NCBI GenBank assembly: GCA_014860005.1
Contig: JACZKP010000045.1
Location: 1-64,000, forward strand
Source of the DNA: Verrucomicrobiota bacterium
GTDB taxonomy: Bacteria > Verrucomicrobiota > Verrucomicrobiae > Limisphaerales > UBA11358
Length of the DNA stretch: 64,000 nucleotides
Reading direction: 5' to 3'
Shown: positions 35,752 through 44,978 of the stretch, piece after piece
Layout of the letters: every line of letters starts with the position of its first letter
Position numbering within the stretch: position 1 is the stretch's first letter
The notes under the pieces: model-generated
What the model saw: only the letters and a program-made list of their open reading frames with translations
What the model was told of the DNA's origin: nothing
The model's database searches: none
Program-made: the position numbers and the translations under genes

Positions 35752-35993
35752 AAATGAAAGCAGGGCACTGCTTCATTGCCTGGTGACTCCACGTGCGCAG
35801 GGGATGCGGAATGTCCATTTTCGCGGCACATCAGGTTCAGTGCCGATACAGCTTGTACGCGACAGATTTACGGATTTCGTCGCAAAATACTTCACGGGGC
35901 AGACACAGCGTTGATGCAGGCATCGCAAGTGGCATGGAAGCTGCCATTCGATTTCTAAGCTGTGTAATCAAGCCAGCAAACAAGGAAAGCATC

Positions 35994-36257
35994 ATGAAGA
36001 CACTCATCGCCCTTACGTTCGGTTGTGCATTGGTCCTTAATTCCGCGCTCGCGGCAGAGCCTTCGGCGGCAGATCAGAAATGGCTCACGGTGGTTGAGGA
36101 GAAAGTCGGCGACGGCGAGACCCGCGTTTCCACGCCAAGTGTTGAGCGCGTCAATCTCCTGAAGCAGTGGGCCGCCAAGAAGAACTATTCCGTGGAAGTC
36201 ACCAAGACCGACGTCGGTTACCGCATTGAGTTGTCCAAGCGGGTCGCGAGCAAATAA
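35994..36257 (+). CDS. Small secreted protein of unknown function
   Basis: This 87-residue protein has a clear signal peptide (residues 1-20, ending A-L-A-A-E) after the ATG at 35994, with GGAAAG upstream as a weak ribosome site. The mature part is charged, with K-W-L-T-V-V-E-E-K-V and a repeated polar pattern, and has no cysteines or known domain. It is an isolated gene; a GC-rich hairpin (36263-36278) just after the stop could act as a weak terminator. Confidence 0.65.
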   Translation: MKTLIALTFGCALVLNSALAAEPSAADQKWLTVVEEKVGDGETRVSTPSVERVNLLKQWAAKKNYSVEVTKTDVGYRIELSKRVASK

Positions 36258-36262
36258 TTCTC

Positions 36263-36281
36263 GCGGCCCGGCTGGGCCGTT
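36263..36281 (+). terminator. Weak hairpin terminator candidate
   Basis: A perfect 6-bp stem CGGCCC-GGCT-GGGCCG is followed by only three Ts. It lies 5 bp after the stop codon of the small secreted protein gene, so a terminator role is possible but unproven. Confidence 0.35.
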
Positions 36282-36351
36282 TCGCAGTTGGAGTTTGGCG
36301 TGCGCTTGATCAGTGCCGCCAGCCCGGCGGGTTGATCGCAGGGATGCCTGG

Positions 36352-36909
36352 TCAAACTCCCTCGTAGATTGCGGCGAGCGGTACTTTTGCGCGCAGTGAA
36401 TCAAGCCGGAGCGCAGCTTTCGCTCCCGTGATTCGCTCGGCTTTCCAGTGCCTGGCCCGGCGAAAGACCGTGGCCTCCCGGCTTGCTTGGGACACGAGAA
36501 TGTATTCCTGCAATGATTCGATGCTGGTGTAGGCAAAAAATTTCTCCCGCCTGTCCACGCGTTCGGTGCTTTCGGAGATTACTTCGATGATGAGTTTGGG
36601 ATAGCGCACGAAGCGTGGGTGGGTGTCGCGTTTGTCACACGTCACGACAATGTCCGGATAATAATAGTACTCGTCAGTTCGCAGGTGGAAATTCACCCGG
36701 ACGTCGCTGATGAACACCCGGCAAGGTCCGCCCTTGGTTTTCCGGCGGATCTGAAGGAGAAGATTCTGCGAAATCAAGTTATGGGCAAGGGTTTCGCCGG
36801 CCATGGCATAGACCAAACCGCCGAGATACTCGTGGCGAATCTGGCTCGATTCTTCGGCGGCCAGATAATCTGTCGCGCTCACGAAGTCAGCTTTTTCCGC
36901 AGCTTGCAT
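36352..36909 (-). CDS. Uma2-family (DUF820) PD-(D/E)XK nuclease-fold protein
   Basis: This 185-residue protein starts at the ATG at 36909. It has the Uma2 motifs: R-H-E-Y-L-G-G-L-V-Y-A-M-A-G near residue 25, Y-P-D-I-V-V with D86, and L-I-I-E-V-I-S-E-S-T with E109, followed by a basic stretch (D-R-R-E-K-F-F-A-Y). These acid residues form the PD-(D/E)XK active site. The family is expanded in cyanobacteria, Planctomycetes and Verrucomicrobia, usually as single genes, and its role is unclear. No restriction partner is adjacent, and an upstream in-frame extension was discarded. Confidence 0.85.
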   Translation of the reverse strand: MQAAEKADFVSATDYLAAEESSQIRHEYLGGLVYAMAGETLAHNLISQNLLLQIRRKTKGGPCRVFISDVRVNFHLRTDEYYYYPDIVVTCDKRDTHPRFVRYPKLIIEVISESTERVDRREKFFAYTSIESLQEYILVSQASREATVFRRARHWKAERITGAKAALRLDSLRAKVPLAAIYEGV

Positions 36910-36953
36910 GGCGGCAATCTGGCGTAACGACTGTCGGCTGACAAGCGCATCAA

Positions 36954-38240
36954 TTAGGTCCGCACCTGCCCATTCCCGATCCCCACCCACTTGTAACTCG
37001 TCAACTCCTCCAGCCCCATCGGTCCACGCGCGCCGATTTTGTCGGTACTGATGCCAATTTCCGCGCCCATGCCGAACTCACCGCCGTCGGTGAAACGGGT
37101 CGAAACGTTCCAATACACCGTGGCGGAATCCACCTCCGCCAGAAACTGTTTCGCATGCGCTTCGTTGCGTGTAACGATACTGTCCGAATGTGCTGATCCG
37201 TATTGATTGATGTGGTCAATCGCCTGCTGCACGCCGTCCACCACGCGGACGTTGAGGATGTAATCATTGTATTCGGTGAACCAGTCCTGCTCCGTGGCCC
37301 GGCGGATTTCGGATTTCGGATTTCGGATTTCGGATTTCAAGATCTCCTCAGCTTCAGAGTCCACGCGGAGTTGAACATGCTTTTCTCCCAGACGCTGGCC
37401 GATTGCAGTAAGGAACGTCTCGGCGATCTTGCGGTCCACCAGCAATGTTTCCATTGCATTACACACCGCAGGGCGCTGGCATTTGGCGTTGAACGCAATT
37501 TCCTCTGCCATCTTCAGGTCCGCGTCGGCGTCCACAAAAACGTGGCAGACGCCTTTGTAGTGTTTGATGACCGGCACCTTGGAGCACTCCGCCACGGCGC
37601 GAATCAATCCCTCGCCCCCGCGCGGCATGCACAAGTCCACGAATTGGGTCAGCGAAAGCAGCGCGGGAATCGCATCGCGCTCGGGCGTGGGCACGACTTG
37701 AATCGCGTATTCGGGAAAACTCGTGAGCGTTTGTTTCCCGGCTTCAATCATCACCCGGGCGATGATCTGATTTGAATTCAGCGCCTCCTTGCCACCGCGG
37801 AGGATCGTCGCATTCCCGGACTTGAAACAAAGGCTCGCGGCATCTGCCGTCACGTTGGGGCGCGATTCGTAAATGATAACCACCACGCCGATGGGCGTGG
37901 AAATCTTTCGGAGCTTCAAGCCGTTGGGTCGCGTGCGTTCGTCGAGGATGCGGCCCACCGGATCGGGCAACGCCGCCACTTCACGCAATCCTTTGGCCAT
38001 CGCGGTGATGCGCTTGTCGTCCAGTTTCAGGCGATCGAGCATGGCGGACGTGAGTGCCATTTTCATGCCGACTCCCATGTCGAGGGCGTTGGCCTGCTGG
38101 AGCGCGTTGGCGTTTCTTTCCAGCGCGTCGGCCATGGCGAGCAGGCAGGAGTTCTTTTCTGCTGTCGTCAGCTTGGCCAGTTCGCGCGACGCAGCTTTGG
38201 CTTGTCTCGCCAATTGCGTCATCTGTTCCGTCAAGGTCAT
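36954..38240 (-). CDS. proA: Glutamate-5-semialdehyde dehydrogenase (gamma-glutamyl phosphate reductase)
   Basis: This 428-residue protein starts at the ATG at 38240. It catalyses NADPH-dependent reduction of glutamyl-5-phosphate in proline synthesis. Family motifs include E-S-R-P-N-V-T-A-D-A near residue 115, K-S-G-N-A-x-I-L-R-G-G, the catalytic cysteine segment K-C-Q-R-P-A-V-C-N-A-M-E-T-L and R-F-T-D-G-G-E-F-G-M-G-A-E-I-G-I-S-T. About residues 302-314 carry K-S-E-I-R-N-P-K-S-E-I-R-R, which is not part of the family. It comes from five tandem GGATTTC units (37304-37338), placed where the loop tolerates insertion. No proB is adjacent. Confidence 0.95.
   Translation of the reverse strand: MTLTEQMTQLARQAKAASRELAKLTTAEKNSCLLAMADALERNANALQQANALDMGVGMKMALTSAMLDRLKLDDKRITAMAKGLREVAALPDPVGRILDERTRPNGLKLRKISTPIGVVVIIYESRPNVTADAASLCFKSGNATILRGGKEALNSNQIIARVMIEAGKQTLTSFPEYAIQVVPTPERDAIPALLSLTQFVDLCMPRGGEGLIRAVAECSKVPVIKHYKGVCHVFVDADADLKMAEEIAFNAKCQRPAVCNAMETLLVDRKIAETFLTAIGQRLGEKHVQLRVDSEAEEILKSEIRNPKSEIRRATEQDWFTEYNDYILNVRVVDGVQQAIDHINQYGSAHSDSIVTRNEAHAKQFLAEVDSATVYWNVSTRFTDGGEFGMGAEIGISTDKIGARGPMGLEELTSYKWVGIGNGQVRT
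37304..37338. repeat. Five perfect GGATTTC heptamers inside proA
   Basis: Five contiguous 7-bp units form a 35-bp tract in the proA coding sequence. It is read in the proA frame as a 13-residue insertion that retains the reading frame. Because 7 is not a multiple of 3, gain or loss of one or two units would shift the frame. Confidence 0.95.
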
Positions 38241-38313
38241 GGCCGAAAGGTACGCCAACCCCGTGCGGTGAAAAGCGAGAAATTGACTCCTGGTGCGCCT
38301 TGGCGACTGCGAT

Positions 38314-38934
38314 CTATTTTCTCAAGGAGAACGCCAGCACGAGCAGCGCGACGGCGATGATCCAGGACCCGATGATCCGGATGCCGACCTTGAGCCATTG
38401 CTTCTTGGTGCAGAAGGAAGCGTAGATGGCAATATCGGCGAGCAACACCCCCAGGCTGATCCAGGTGCCGGCAAGCGTCTTAAGCACGCTGACGGTGGAA
38501 CTTGATTCAACGGCTGAATCCAATCCCAGGGCCCCTGCCGCCCCTGCCAGCAGGGCATACAGTGCGGTGGGTGGAATCGGTTTCTCCAGTGCCACGATTA
38601 CGGCTGCACCCAAAGCCAGGCTGAGGAGAACCGGTGGGTAAACGTTGCTGACCCAGCCCGTGAACGTCAGCAGCAAGGCCACGGCGGACGCGGAGACGAA
38701 AACCAGCATCGGCGCTCTTAACTTCAATGGCGGATGCTGGCCAAGCAGCAGGCCCAGGCCCAGGAGCAGAAGGACATGCGAAGGCGTTGTGACGGGATGA
38801 ACCAATCCCGCCAGGAAATCGCCAATGCCTTCAATCGGCGTGTGGGCTTGCGCCGTGATGGGAAAGGCAAGACAGCCAAGGCACGCCAGCAGTGCCCGCC
38901 GGCTGAAAGGCGACTTAACCCGTGTCCAATTCAC
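38314..38934 (-). CDS. HupE/UreJ-like membrane protein, divergent copy
   Basis: This 206-residue protein begins at a GTG that overlaps the TGA of the upstream hupE-like gene (GTGA). A signal segment ends at A-Q-A-H-T-P. The first helix pair carries V-H-P-V-T-T-P-S-H-V-L-L-L-L, resembling the H-P-x-x-G-x-D-H motif of HupE/UreJ but lacking the Asp. Five more helices follow. HupE proteins move Ni or other metals, or sense them; the missing Asp suggests an altered site. It is translationally coupled to the true HupE-like gene. Confidence 0.75.
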   Translation of the reverse strand: MNWTRVKSPFSRRALLACLGCLAFPITAQAHTPIEGIGDFLAGLVHPVTTPSHVLLLLGLGLLLGQHPPLKLRAPMLVFVSASAVALLLTFTGWVSNVYPPVLLSLALGAAVIVALEKPIPPTALYALLAGAAGALGLDSAVESSSTVSVLKTLAGTWISLGVLLADIAIYASFCTKKQWLKVGIRIIGSWIIAVALLVLAFSLRK

Positions 38935-39539
38935 AGGAGATTGAACAGGAATCCAAAGCCCACCAAAGCGATCATGGAGCCTCCGGCCCGGACAATGATC
39001 CGGCCCCACGGCCAGCGCACCAGCAGACCCAGAGCGATGCCCGCGAGATGAAGTAAACCTGTGGAAATCACAAACCCAATGGAATACACCAGCGCGTTGG
39101 CGGTTTCCGGCAGCTCCGTGCCATGTGCATGGCCGTGAAATATTGCGAACAGTCCGACCACGATTGCCGCCACCCAGAGCGGCGGTTTGACGGCGAAGGC
39201 CACCATCAGACCCAGCACCGCGCCGGAAAGTGCGATGCCGGTTTCAACGACAGGAAATGGAATTCCCAACACACCCAACGCGCCGCCAAAAGCCATCACG
39301 ACCGGAAAAACCACGGGCAACGTCCACATGGCGCGCTGGCCGAGAAACGCGCCCCATAACCCCACCGCAACCATTGCCGCTGTATGATCCAATCCAGAGA
39401 TCGGATGGGTGAAGCCGCTGACGAATCCATCCACGGCGGCGGTCTCAGTGTGCGCGGCAGCCGTGGCCGGGAAACTCAGGATGAGGACTAACAACAGGCA
39501 GCGGCCAGCCAACGGTTGGAGTTCGTGTTTCTTGGTCAT
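38931..39539 (-). CDS. HupE/UreJ-family membrane protein
   Basis: This 202-residue protein starts at the ATG at 39539, with a signal peptide ending at A-A-A-H-T. It shows H-P-I-S-G-L-D-H near residue 49, and H-G-H-A-H-G-T-E-L-P near residue 139, both typical of HupE/UreJ transporters. Six hydrophobic segments are visible. The family is linked to nickel or cobalt supply for hydrogenase and urease. No urease or hydrogenase gene is nearby, so the metal and purpose are unknown. The following HupE-like gene overlaps by four bases. Confidence 0.88.
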   Translation of the reverse strand: MTKKHELQPLAGRCLLLVLILSFPATAAAHTETAAVDGFVSGFTHPISGLDHTAAMVAVGLWGAFLGQRAMWTLPVVFPVVMAFGGALGVLGIPFPVVETGIALSGAVLGLMVAFAVKPPLWVAAIVVGLFAIFHGHAHGTELPETANALVYSIGFVISTGLLHLAGIALGLLVRWPWGRIIVRAGGSMIALVGFGFLFNLL

Positions 39540-39736
39540 GCACATCGGGAACTGCGGGTGCCTCGCAGTTCGAGGTCCTGGTTCTCTTGACTCAAGGTCA
39601 TGCCCAAGAGCCTATTCAGGTGGCGCATAGCGTCAATCGTGCAGTTCTCCCAATTCATCTTTGGCGCCGGCTGTGGCTGGCGATTGCGGATGAGTTTGGC
39701 AGCATCATGATTGCCGAACGAACAGGTCCCGACGAA

Positions 39737-42613
39737 CTACCGACGATGATGGCGGGCGCGGCGTTTGGCTGCGAGCAAACGATTGGTTGTGCTCTGGGCT
39801 TCCGGCCCGGCTGTCGCCTCTGGGACAGCGGATGGGTCGGACGCGGATGCGGGTGATGAACCGGCGCTCCCTGGCGCCGTATCAACGGCGGCGGCGGATT
39901 GAGTCGGCACCGGCGAAGGGGCGCTCAATTTCTGCGCCCGGACGGCATCACGCCGCGTCAGCAAGGCTGCCAGCGACGGGGTGGTCGGCGCGGTTGCTCC
40001 AGGAGTTTTGCGCCAGAAGAATATCACCGTGCCGACGCGGCGGGTGAATCGTCGCCAATCATCGCGGTCAATTTGCACGCGGCGAATGCCCACCTCGATC
40101 ACGAAAGCCACCACGCAGAATTTCAGCAACCAGGACCACAAATCCTGGGCTTGATATGTTTTCTTCCGGCCATGCTGAAAGGGCAGACCTGCTGGTCTGG
40201 CCGGATCAATCACGCGCCCACCGGTGACCTCCGCGAGCCTTTGCAGCAGGGCGGTGTTCGGGGCGCGGGTTGTGAGTTCGGGCGAGTAGGCCAGGCTGGT
40301 GCCGATGATTTGCGCGGCGCGTGGCTGGCCATCCTGCATTTCCATCACGTTTAACAAATAGGCGCCCGTGTCGCGCGCGGGGAACGAGGCTTCGTACCCG
40401 CCGGGTGCGATTTGTTGCAGGATCACCGTTTGCTTGTCGCCTTTGGGGCCGACAACCACGGCGTGCAGGTTAAGGAAATTGCGGAAGTCACCACGGTCAT
40501 CGAGCGCATCGACCCGCACCCGGCCTTCACCAGATTCGATGACTGCCTCGGCGACGAAATCCGCATTGGCCAAACGGCGCAGACTCCATTGCACGACTTG
40601 CCGCCAGAACTGGCGGTACTGTGGCCAACTAGTCCAGTTGACCGCCCACTTTGCGCGCGCGTCCGACGTAAACGCCACCGTGCGCGCCAGTCCATGCTGC
40701 CAATGGGCGAGCAAGGGATCACCCTTGTCCGTGACGAGCGGCACCTCGGCGCGGGGTTTGGGTTCCGTGGCCACGTATCCCAAGAGCATCGGATAGTCGC
40801 TGCCGGCGATGCCTCGCACCGGTTCGGTGGCCGAAACCAGCCGGGGAATGAACGGTTCTTCATTGATGGCAGTCTTGAGCACGATGGCTGTTTCTTTGAT
40901 GAAAATCTGCGGCAACTGGGCCGGCGTGGGCACCGGGTAGTATCGGCCGCGCCCCAAGGTGGCCAGCTCCTGCAACAACTCCTCGTTGGTGTCGGTGCCG
41001 ACGCCCACGGTTGACAAGGTAATCCGCTGGGCGGACATCGTCTGCGTGATACCGGAAAAATCGCCGGACTCGGAGACGCCATCGGTCAGCACGATGCAAT
41101 GTTTGAGTGAAGCCGTGACGCTGGCGAGCATCTGCTGCGCGCGAACCATGGGTGGATACATGCTGGTGCCGCCGTCAGCGGTGATGCCGGCAATGCTGCG
41201 GATGATGGCCTGCTTGTTGCGCGCCGGTTGAATCTCCGCCACGATATAAGGCGCACCGTCAAATGCCAGCACGCCGATGTAATCCCAGTCCGAGAGCGCC
41301 AGCACCGCGCCGATGGCGGCCTGTTTGACCATTTCGATTTTTTCGCCGGTCATGCTGCCGGACTTGTCAATCACCAGCACCAGCGCGCCGGGTGGCAACA
41401 CCTGGCGGCTGCTCAATTCCATGTTCACCGGCAGAATCGTCTCCAGCGGAGTGTTGCGATATGCACCTGCTGCATAAGCCTCGTCGCCGCCCACACAAAC
41501 GAAGCCGACGCCGAAATCGCGCACGGCGACTTCCAGCAGCCGCATTTGTTCCCGGCTCAATTCACCCGCAGCCACATTGCAGAACACCACGGAGTCGTAA
41601 CTCTGCAATTCCGCCAGCGACGCGGGGAATTCCCGGACGCCGGCAAGCGTAACGTCCAGCTCAGATGCCTTTAGTGCGTCGGACAATAGGGTGTCGCCTT
41701 CCGCATCATTGGAAATCATCAGCACCCGCGGCACGCCACGCACCGAGGCGAAGCCAAACGCCCGGTTGTTTTGCGGTGCGCGGTCTCCCGGGGACTCCAC
41801 GCGCACGTCGTAACTGTAAAAACCCGGTGCGATGAGCGATTGCGGGAACGAAAGCAAATTCTTACCGCCTTCCAACTGGATGCCGCGTTCGCCAAGGTAT
41901 TGTTCATTGCGGTAAAAACGAACCGTCGCGGGGCCGGGTTGGTCCGCTTGCACGAACACCTTCACGTCGAAAGCCTGACCCTTGCCCACAGTGGAAGGGA
42001 TTTCCAGTCGTTGCACCGAAACATCGTTGCCGCGGTCGGTGCCAAGCCCCAGCACATCCAGGCTCACGCCGGATGCGCGGGCGGAGAGGGCGGCGCTCAA
42101 CGCATCACCGAAGTTTTCGTTGCCGTCGCTCAACAAGACAATGCGGCGTTGGCCGGTTTCGGGGAAGGCCGCCGTTGCAAGCCGGATGGCCGCACCGATG
42201 TCGGTGCGGTCCGTGGCCACGACTGCCTGGAGGGAGGCCAGATTTAATGCGATGCCCGGGGAAGCTTCGATGGCGGCGTCTGTCCCGAACACCAGTGCTC
42301 CAGCGCGATCACCGGTGGGCATTTCGGCGGCGGCCCGGTTGATCCAGAGGCGGGCCTGCTCCTGTTGCGACTCAGGGACGCTGTCGGATTGGTCGAGCAG
42401 GAAGAAGACGTTCAGCCCTTCGATGGGTCGCCGCCACTGGAAGCCGGCCAACGCCAGAATCATCGCCAGGGCGATCAGCAGCCGCAGGCCGCAGACGAAC
42501 CAGCGGCGGGCCGGGCTGAGTTGCACGAAGGACGTGCGCGTGAGCCACACGATCCACGCGCCGACCGGCGGCAACAGCCAGAGCCAGTGGGGATAAACGA
42601 ACTGGAAATCCAC
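39737..42613 (-). CDS. Large membrane-anchored protein with two VWA domains
   Basis: This 958-residue protein starts at a GTG (42613). Two N-terminal membrane helices (residues 10-25 and 40-58) precede the first von Willebrand A domain, with its MIDAS loop D-Q-S-D-S at 74-78. A second VWA domain carries D-K-S-G-S-M at 416-421. Between them, near 295-400, is a glutamine-amidotransferase-like fold (V-L-M-I-S-N-D-A-E-G-D) without a catalytic cysteine, as in related proteins. A third membrane helix lies near residue 865, and the C-terminus is Pro/Ala-rich. Such proteins resemble BatA-type assembly or aerotolerance factors; a client is not visible. A hypothetical prepilin-like gene lies upstream. 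Confidence 0.87.
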   Translation of the reverse strand: MDFQFVYPHWLWLLPPVGAWIVWLTRTSFVQLSPARRWFVCGLRLLIALAMILALAGFQWRRPIEGLNVFFLLDQSDSVPESQQEQARLWINRAAAEMPTGDRAGALVFGTDAAIEASPGIALNLASLQAVVATDRTDIGAAIRLATAAFPETGQRRIVLLSDGNENFGDALSAALSARASGVSLDVLGLGTDRGNDVSVQRLEIPSTVGKGQAFDVKVFVQADQPGPATVRFYRNEQYLGERGIQLEGGKNLLSFPQSLIAPGFYSYDVRVESPGDRAPQNNRAFGFASVRGVPRVLMISNDAEGDTLLSDALKASELDVTLAGVREFPASLAELQSYDSVVFCNVAAGELSREQMRLLEVAVRDFGVGFVCVGGDEAYAAGAYRNTPLETILPVNMELSSRQVLPPGALVLVIDKSGSMTGEKIEMVKQAAIGAVLALSDWDYIGVLAFDGAPYIVAEIQPARNKQAIIRSIAGITADGGTSMYPPMVRAQQMLASVTASLKHCIVLTDGVSESGDFSGITQTMSAQRITLSTVGVGTDTNEELLQELATLGRGRYYPVPTPAQLPQIFIKETAIVLKTAINEEPFIPRLVSATEPVRGIAGSDYPMLLGYVATEPKPRAEVPLVTDKGDPLLAHWQHGLARTVAFTSDARAKWAVNWTSWPQYRQFWRQVVQWSLRRLANADFVAEAVIESGEGRVRVDALDDRGDFRNFLNLHAVVVGPKGDKQTVILQQIAPGGYEASFPARDTGAYLLNVMEMQDGQPRAAQIIGTSLAYSPELTTRAPNTALLQRLAEVTGGRVIDPARPAGLPFQHGRKKTYQAQDLWSWLLKFCVVAFVIEVGIRRVQIDRDDWRRFTRRVGTVIFFWRKTPGATAPTTPSLAALLTRRDAVRAQKLSAPSPVPTQSAAAVDTAPGSAGSSPASASDPSAVPEATAGPEAQSTTNRLLAAKRRARHHRR

Positions 42614-42667
42614 GCCCGCGCAGCTTATGTCAGCCGCCCGTGCGGGCCAAGTCTTACCCCGCAGGAA

Positions 42668-43396
42668 TCAGCGAGCCAGGGACGGATTCCACAAGTCCAC
42701 TTGTGGTGGCGCATAGACATGTGCCAGCGGCCACAAGGCCGCGTGGCCGTCGGCAAACGCGTAGTTGGCACGTTGCTTGTGTCGCGTGGCCGCCAGATCG
42801 GCGGCGTCCTTTGCCGACAGCCAGAAGTGCGGCATGATATGATCCGTGCTGCTGGCGTTTTCAGCAAACAGAATGGTCGCGGCGGGCCGTGGCACTTGTG
42901 TCACGCGCCGCCAGGTTTGCGGTTTGCCAATGTAGTCATCGTCCGGGCCCAGTTCGTAATAGACGTTCAGCCCGTAGCTCCACGGCGTGGTACGCCGGTC
43001 GGTGGGGCAGTGATAAACGCCGGTCAATAGATTCGTCCAGGTCGTGGTGCTGAAACCGAGTAGCGGCGCGAGCGTCCGTTCCCACGGCATCCCGCCATGG
43101 ACGAACGCCGAGTGCTGGCTGCGCGGGAATTCGTCGGCGTGTTCGTCCGCATACAGCCGCACGGCCATACCAAGCTGGCGCAGATGATTCAGACATTGGG
43201 TCGTGCGCGCCGACTCCTTGGCGCGCGACATCGCCGGGAGCAACATGGCCGCCAGCAAGGCAATGATCGCAATGACCACGAGCAGTTCGATCAACGTGAA
43301 CGCCGCGTTCGACCGTCCCTTGGAGTCACCTGCGCCGAGCGCTCCCGGCCAGCAACGACCGGGAAGCGCGGTTGCATTTGTTGTGAGGCGGTTCAC
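42668..43396 (-). CDS. Prepilin-like H-X9-DG protein
   Basis: This 242-residue protein starts at a GTG overlapping the upstream gene's TGA (GTGA). The type IV leader [25 protein letters not shown] is at about residues 31-55. The globular part ends in a complete H-X9-DG motif: [14 protein letters not shown]. This class is exported by type II/IV machinery and abundant in Planctomycetes and Verrucomicrobia, with unknown role. It is coupled to the gene for a secreted protein, so the two may form one export unit. Confidence 0.85.
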   Translation of the reverse strand: MNRLTTNATALPGRCWPGALGAGDSKGRSNAAFTLIELLVVIAIIALLAAMLLPAMSRAKESARTTQCLNHLRQLGMAVRLYADEHADEFPRSQHSAFVHGGMPWERTLAPLLGFSTTTWTNLLTGVYHCPTDRRTTPWSYGLNVYYELGPDDDYIGKPQTWRRVTQVPRPAATILFAENASSTDHIMPHFWLSAKDAADLAATRHKQRANYAFADGHAALWPLAHVYAPPQVDLWNPSLAR

Positions 43397-44205
43397 TCGC
43401 TGAGCTTCATGCGGAAAAATTTCCGCGCGTCGTCCGGATCCAGCACGACGGCGGCCTGGCCTTCGAGATTCACGGGCGTGTTGGTGACCTCGGTCCATGA
43501 TCCCTTGGCCAGATCTTCTGTGCCTTCAAGACTCCAGCCAATGGTGTTGGCCGGCCAGAAGACCACCGTGCGTTGGCCGATGCCGAGGGCGGGCCGGCCG
43601 TCGGACACGTTGGTCCAATTGAACACCAACGGGCCGCTGCTGGAATTGGGCACTTCCTGCCCGGTGATTGTGTCGAGCAGATAAACCTCGAAGGTGGCCG
43701 TCAACTCGTTGGTCCCGGGCGGGGCGGTAAACGCGGGATGAAACATCATGCCGTTCCAGAACATGGCGTTCGTCACGCCCGCCGTGCCGTAGATCGGCTC
43801 CCAGGCCTTCGGCTCGGTGTTCCGGTAGCGGTACGCCTTAAGTTCCGGCGAGCCGGAGAGTTTGCGAATCCACATCTGTGTGCCCGCCGGCAGCGGGTCG
43901 GTCATGGTATCCATCACGAATCCGTAGCGGCGACTGAACGACTCACCTTGACGCGACGGATCCACCGAGTCATACCACGGATCGCCGGGATTGAAGCTGT
44001 CGCCCGGATGGCTCACGAGCAGTGGAATCAGCTCGGGAATTTCACCCGGCATCATGACATGGATTCTTCCTTCGTTGGCATGGTAGGCAACCATGGGCAT
44101 CACCATGCCACCTTGCATGGGCACGCTCGTAAGCATGGCGGCAGGAGCGAGGGCGGGCAGCCACACAGCGGCGGTCACACCCAAAAGAGCTTTCAGTTTC
44201 AACAT
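43393..44205 (-). CDS. Secreted protein with the shared C-terminal module
   Basis: This 270-residue protein begins at the ATG at 44205 (M-L-K-L-K-A-L-L-G), with a signal peptide ending near A-P-A-A-M. No known catalytic domain is visible in the middle, which is rich in Met, Pro, Trp and Gly (W-N-G-M-M-F-H-P). The last 60 residues resemble the ends of the large secreted proteins here: [16 protein letters not shown], then [10 protein letters not shown]. The GTGA overlap with the prepilin-like gene suggests the two function together. Confidence 0.7.
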   Translation of the reverse strand: MLKLKALLGVTAAVWLPALAPAAMLTSVPMQGGMVMPMVAYHANEGRIHVMMPGEIPELIPLLVSHPGDSFNPGDPWYDSVDPSRQGESFSRRYGFVMDTMTDPLPAGTQMWIRKLSGSPELKAYRYRNTEPKAWEPIYGTAGVTNAMFWNGMMFHPAFTAPPGTNELTATFEVYLLDTITGQEVPNSSSGPLVFNWTNVSDGRPALGIGQRTVVFWPANTIGWSLEGTEDLAKGSWTEVTNTPVNLEGQAAVVLDPDDARKFFRMKLSE

Positions 44206-44429
44206 AAATTCAAATTGGTTCTCAGTCACATTTCGGTTTCAAAGGAATGGCTGCGGTTCTCCAGGGAGAAATCCCGGCAAGCATACCCGGCCACACGGCC
44301 GGCGGGCTTCGCAACCAGCCAGGAGCTTTGGGAGTGAGGCAGACGCAAACTCCGTGGCGGCACCAAGCGCCGGTCACGCTACGGGTGAGAGGTCAAGGCC
44401 GGTTTGAGACGGCGGCCGCCAAGGGAGCG

Positions 44430-44828
44430 TCAGGCACTCAGTGGGCGGGGTGGGGGAATCGGAGGACGATGCGGGCGGTCCGTTGCCGCGGAGAAGAATT
44501 CCGGCACGAGACGGTAATGCGTGGGGGTGGAGAAAACAAAGATCGGACGTTGCGCCACGAATTCCAGCTTCTTGGCCCACGTGGGAAACTCAGTATTCTT
44601 TTCCGCCGCTTTGCCTTTGGAGATTTCGTGACACAGCTTGCAGGGATGCTTGCCATCAAAAGTGCGTTCCACTGCTTCGCGCAACGGCACGGTGCGGAGG
44701 TTGTCCACCAGCATGGTCGTCCACGCCACTGATTGCAGCACGGCCCAATGCGTGCCCGTCGCAGCCAGCAGTGCGACGATTAAGAGGACATGGCCAAGAC
44801 GGGCGAACACATCTGGATTCTCAAACAT
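44430..44828 (-). CDS. Small membrane-anchored protein with a CxxCH motif
   Basis: This 132-residue protein has one membrane helix (about residues 12-33) followed by V-L-Q-S-V-A-W-T-T-M-L and a single C-K-L-C-H motif near residue 63. CxxCH is the haem c attachment site, but a single motif in a short protein can also bind metal. The C-terminus is Pro-rich. I do not recognise the family. It is separated by 224 bp of sequence without a gene from the secreted protein gene, so it is probably transcribed on its own. Confidence 0.6.
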   Translation of the reverse strand: MFENPDVFARLGHVLLIVALLAATGTHWAVLQSVAWTTMLVDNLRTVPLREAVERTFDGKHPCKLCHEISKGKAAEKNTEFPTWAKKLEFVAQRPIFVFSTPTHYRLVPEFFSAATDRPHRPPIPPPRPLSA

Positions 44829-44978
44829 TGTCCTGCGGGAGTCAAGATTCGGGTAGCCGCTATTGGAACTCCCCAGAATCTCAGAGGCTATTGATCTGAA
44901 TTGGCACTGCTCCTCACAGTACGAAAACTCCCACAGCCAGAGTTGCCTCGTGACTACAAGCCTCGCTGCGGACGGCGA

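Noticed and set aside
44318..44326. AGCCAGGAG resembling part of a cobalamin riboswitch box
   Set aside because: The remaining conserved elements do not line up and no plus-strand gene follows.
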